A stretch of 64,000 bases of DNA from Frederiksenia canicola (GTDB taxonomy: Bacteria > Pseudomonadota > Gammaproteobacteria > Enterobacterales > Pasteurellaceae), in NCBI RefSeq assembly GCF_011455495.1, contig NZ_CP015029.1, forward strand, positions 1,860,740 to 1,924,739, read 5' to 3'. Positions 61,325-64,000 of the stretch are shown here, in pieces. The position numbers and the translations under genes are program-made. Within the stretch, counting starts at the first letter, position 1; each line of letters begins with the position of its first letter. The notes under the pieces were generated by a model, which was given only the letters and a program-made list of their open reading frames with translations, was not told where the DNA came from and searched no databases.

Positions 61325-63907
61325 ATGCAACAACACTATAATCCGAGTGCGATTGAGCCTAAAGTTCAGCAATACTGGGCTGAAAATAAGGTGTTCAAAG
61401 CAATTAAAGACACAACCAAAGAGAAATATTACTGTTTATCTATGTTCCCCTATCCATCAGGCCGCCTGCATATGGGCCACGTGCGTAACTACACCATCGG
61501 CGATGTTGTGTCTCGTTATCAACGAATGCTTGGTAAAAATGTGTTGCAACCGTTTGGTTGGGATGCCTTCGGCTTGCCCGCGGAAGGGGCGGCGATCAAA
61601 AACAAAACCGCACCCGCAAAATGGACATACGAAAACATCGAATATATGAAGAAACAGTTGCAATTGCTCGGTTTCGGTTTTGACTGGGATCGTGAAATAG
61701 CCACTTGCAAACCTGATTACTACAAATGGGAACAATGGTTCTTCACCGAGTTATATAAAAAAGGCTTGGTTTATCGAAAAACCTCAACGGTGAACTGGTG
61801 TCCAAACGATGAAACGGTATTGGCAAACGAACAAGTCCATGAAGGCTGCTGCTGGCGTTGTGATACTCCTGTGGAGCAACGTGAAATTCCGCAATGGTTC
61901 ATCAAAATCACCGATTACGCAGAGCAGCTTTTAGGCGATTTGGACACTCTACCAAACTGGCCGGATCAAGTAAAAACCATGCAACGTAACTGGATAGGCC
62001 GTTCTGAAGGGGTTGAGATTACCTTTGATATCAATGAATTAAATGAGCAAGTGACGGTTTATACCACTCGTCCAGACACCTTTTATGGCGTAAGTTATAT
62101 TGCTGTGGCTGCCGCTCACCCACTTGCGAGTTTAGCGGCTCAAGGCAATCCTGAATTGGCTCAATTCATTCAAGAAGCGAAAAATACCAAAGTAGCAGAA
62201 GCAGAACTTGCCACAATGGAGAAAAAAGGTATGCCTACGGGCTTATATGCCGTTCACCCATTAACCAACGAGTTATTGCCCGTTTGGGTAGCGAACTTTG
62301 TGTTGATGCACTACGGCACAGGGGCGGTAATGGCGGTGCCAGCTCACGATGAACGAGACCACGAATTCGCGTTAAAATACGATTTGCCAATTAAGCAAGT
62401 AATCCGACCGCTTGATCACAGTGAGTGGGATTTCAAAAAAGCGGCATTGACCGAACACGGCATTGCGGTTAATTCAGCTGAGTTCGATGGCTTAGATTTT
62501 GATGGTGCTTTTAACGGTATTGCGGATAAACTCAACCAAATGGGTGTCGGTAAACGCCAAGTGAATTATCGCTTGCGTGATTGGGGCGTCTCTCGCCAAC
62601 GCTACTGGGGGGCCCCAATTCCAATGCTCACCCTTGAAAATGGCGATGTTGTGCCTGCACCAATGCAAGATTTACCCATTATTCTGCCAGAAGATGTGGT
62701 GATGAACGGCGTACAAAGCCCAATCAAAGCGGATCCAAACTGGGCAAAAACAACCTTTAACGGCGAACCCGCATATAAAGAAACCGATACTTTCGACACT
62801 TTTATGGAATCTTCTTGGTACTACGCTCGCTACACCAGCCCGCAATACCACGAGGGAATGCTTGACAGTGAAGAAGCAAATTATTGGTTACCAGTCGATC
62901 AATATATCGGCGGGATCGAACACGCTACGATGCACTTGCTCTACTTCCGCTTCTTCCATAAATTATTGCGTGATGCCGGTTTGGTGAACAGCGATGAACC
63001 AACCGATAAATTGCTTTGTCAAGGCATGGTACTTGCCGATGCGTTTTATTATACAAGCCCAACCAACGAGCGTATTTGGGTCAGCCCAACGGAAGTGACC
63101 TTAGAACGTGATGAAAAAGGTCGTATCATCAAAGCCTTTGATAAAGAAGGACGTGAACTTGTTCACACCGGAATGACCAAAATGTCGAAATCGAAAAACA
63201 ACGGTATCGACCCACAAGAAATGGTGGAAAAATACGGTGCGGATACCGTTCGCTTGTTTATGATGTTCGCATCCCCTGCGGAAATGACGCTAGAATGGCA
63301 AGAGTCAGGCGTAGAAGGGGCGAAACGCTTCTTAGGCCGTTTGTGGAATTTGGTGTTTGAATACCAAAAAGATCCAGCAAAAGCCGCGGTCGATCCAACT
63401 GCGTTATCGGCAGCTCAAAAAGCCCTTCGCCGTGATATGCATAAAACCATTGCAAAAGTGAGCGATGACATCGGTCGCCGTCAAACCTTCAACACCGCTA
63501 TCGCTGCGATTATGGAGTTGATGAACAAACTGACCAAAGCCCCACTTGCGGACGGTCAAGACAAAGCTGTAATGGCTGAAGCCCTAAGTGCGGTGGTACG
63601 AATGCTCTACCCAATCACTCCGCACATCTGTTTCGAGTTATGGCAAGCGCTCGGCAACGACAGCAGCATCGACTTCGCCCCTTGGGTACAAGCAGACGAA
63701 GCGGCAATGGTCGAAGATGAAAAATTAGTCGTGGTACAAGTAAACGGCAAAGTACGTGGCAAAGTCACCGTGCCAGCGGATGCAAGCGAAGACGATGTGA
63801 AAACCGCAGCCCTTGCCGATGAAAACGTGACCCGCCATTTAGACGGCTTGAACATCATCAAAACCATCTATATTCCATTTAAAATGTTGAGTTTTGTGGC
63901 GAAGTAA
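61325..63907 (+). CDS. leuS: Leucyl-tRNA synthetase
   Basis: The class I synthetase charges tRNA-Leu. The complete 860-residue protein (E. coli LeuS also 860) has the HIGH-type motif HMGHVRNYT, the zinc/CP1 editing region ([17 protein letters not shown] and [15 protein letters not shown]) and the KMSKS motif. A C-terminal tRNA-binding domain ends [10 protein letters not shown]...[16 protein letters not shown]. The start at 61325 follows AAGGTTAAAAATA. The gene diverges from fetA. Confidence 0.98.
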   Translation: MQQHYNPSAIEPKVQQYWAENKVFKAIKDTTKEKYYCLSMFPYPSGRLHMGHVRNYTIGDVVSRYQRMLGKNVLQPFGWDAFGLPAEGAAIKNKTAPAKWTYENIEYMKKQLQLLGFGFDWDREIATCKPDYYKWEQWFFTELYKKGLVYRKTSTVNWCPNDETVLANEQVHEGCCWRCDTPVEQREIPQWFIKITDYAEQLLGDLDTLPNWPDQVKTMQRNWIGRSEGVEITFDINELNEQVTVYTTRPDTFYGVSYIAVAAAHPLASLAAQGNPELAQFIQEAKNTKVAEAELATMEKKGMPTGLYAVHPLTNELLPVWVANFVLMHYGTGAVMAVPAHDERDHEFALKYDLPIKQVIRPLDHSEWDFKKAALTEHGIAVNSAEFDGLDFDGAFNGIADKLNQMGVGKRQVNYRLRDWGVSRQRYWGAPIPMLTLENGDVVPAPMQDLPIILPEDVVMNGVQSPIKADPNWAKTTFNGEPAYKETDTFDTFMESSWYYARYTSPQYHEGMLDSEEANYWLPVDQYIGGIEHATMHLLYFRFFHKLLRDAGLVNSDEPTDKLLCQGMVLADAFYYTSPTNERIWVSPTEVTLERDEKGRIIKAFDKEGRELVHTGMTKMSKSKNNGIDPQEMVEKYGADTVRLFMMFASPAEMTLEWQESGVEGAKRFLGRLWNLVFEYQKDPAKAAVDPTALSAAQKALRRDMHKTIAKVSDDIGRRQTFNTAIAAIMELMNKLTKAPLADGQDKAVMAEALSAVVRMLYPITPHICFELWQALGNDSSIDFAPWVQADEAAMVEDEKLVVVQVNGKVRGKVTVPADASEDDVKTAALADENVTRHLDGLNIIKTIYIPFKMLSFVAK

Positions 63908-63915
63908 TGACTCAG

Positions 63916-63939
63916 CTCTCTCCCGGTTACGGGAGAGAG
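63916..63939 (+). repeat. GC-rich hairpin after leuS
   Basis: CTCTCTCCCG-GTTA-CGGGAGAGAG is a perfect 10-base stem without a following T-run. Related CCTCCCG and GAGAGGG words follow up to 63975. It resembles the other GC-rich intergenic hairpins of this window. Confidence 0.65.
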
Positions 63940-64000
63940 GCCGCAGGAATACCTCCCGTATTTTTGCAGAGAGGGCAACAAGCGGTAAGATTTGAACAAA

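Overview
The window is a chromosomal segment of a member of the Pasteurellaceae. The strongest sign is the DNA-uptake word ACAAGCGGTC (reverse GACCGCTTGT), which recurs dozens of times, often as inverted pairs at gene ends. This is the uptake-word type of the Actinobacillus pleuropneumoniae / Mannheimia haemolytica branch, not the Haemophilus influenzae type. Three tandem MetQ-like genes after metNI resemble the plpABC cluster described in Mannheimia (Pasteurella) haemolytica. The best guess is therefore Mannheimia or a near relative; species cannot be fixed from the sequence alone.

Layout. 1-5.3 kb: 3' part of glgP, then slt, dcd and udk on the minus strand. 5.3-7.6 kb: an anaerobic ribonucleotide reductase operon (nrdG-nrdD) of a short NrdD subclass, behind a promoter with two NrdR boxes and an FNR-like site. 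8.0-14.4 kb: sucABCD, the 2-oxoglutarate to succinate segment of the TCA cycle. 14.5-19.4 kb: lysS, an orphan alpha/beta hydrolase and gyrB. 19.5-30.1 kb: formate dehydrogenase-N genes (selenoprotein fdxG, fdxH, fdxI, fdhE, and divergent fdhD), interrupted between fdxI and fdhE by a BcgI-like restriction-modification pair. 30.2-32.8 kb: a ZnuD-like zinc receptor. 32.9-47.1 kb: housekeeping genes including glyA, argF/arcB, rhlB, yjgR, serS, smpB, ycjX and a yqcC-truC-yoaH operon. 47.3-51.8 kb: a methionine ABC transporter with a MetJ-type operator and three substrate-binding paralogues. 51.8-52.4 kb: a possible small RNA and tRNA-Leu(CAA). 52.5-64 kb: ubiA, glpR, purB, hflD, lon with a heat-shock-type promoter, a FetA/FrpB-like iron receptor with a Fur-like box, and leuS.

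The most unusual locus is the restriction-modification pair at 20606-24182. Its A subunit carries a nuclease-like motif and an adenine methyltransferase in one chain. Its specificity subunit has three target-recognition modules instead of two. A 107-base tract of a 4-base repeat (about 26.75 copies) lies between modules 2 and 3. The gene is in frame now. A change in copy number that is not a multiple of three would stop translation just after the tract, in either wrong frame, and leave a two-module protein of about 390 residues, near the usual size for this family. This looks like a phase-variable switch between a two-module and a three-module specificity subunit, not a simple on/off switch.

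Much of the window serves anaerobic or microaerobic, metal-limited growth: formate oxidation, class III ribonucleotide reduction, zinc and iron receptors and methionine import. All functions are read from motifs and remembered family sequences; no database search was possible.
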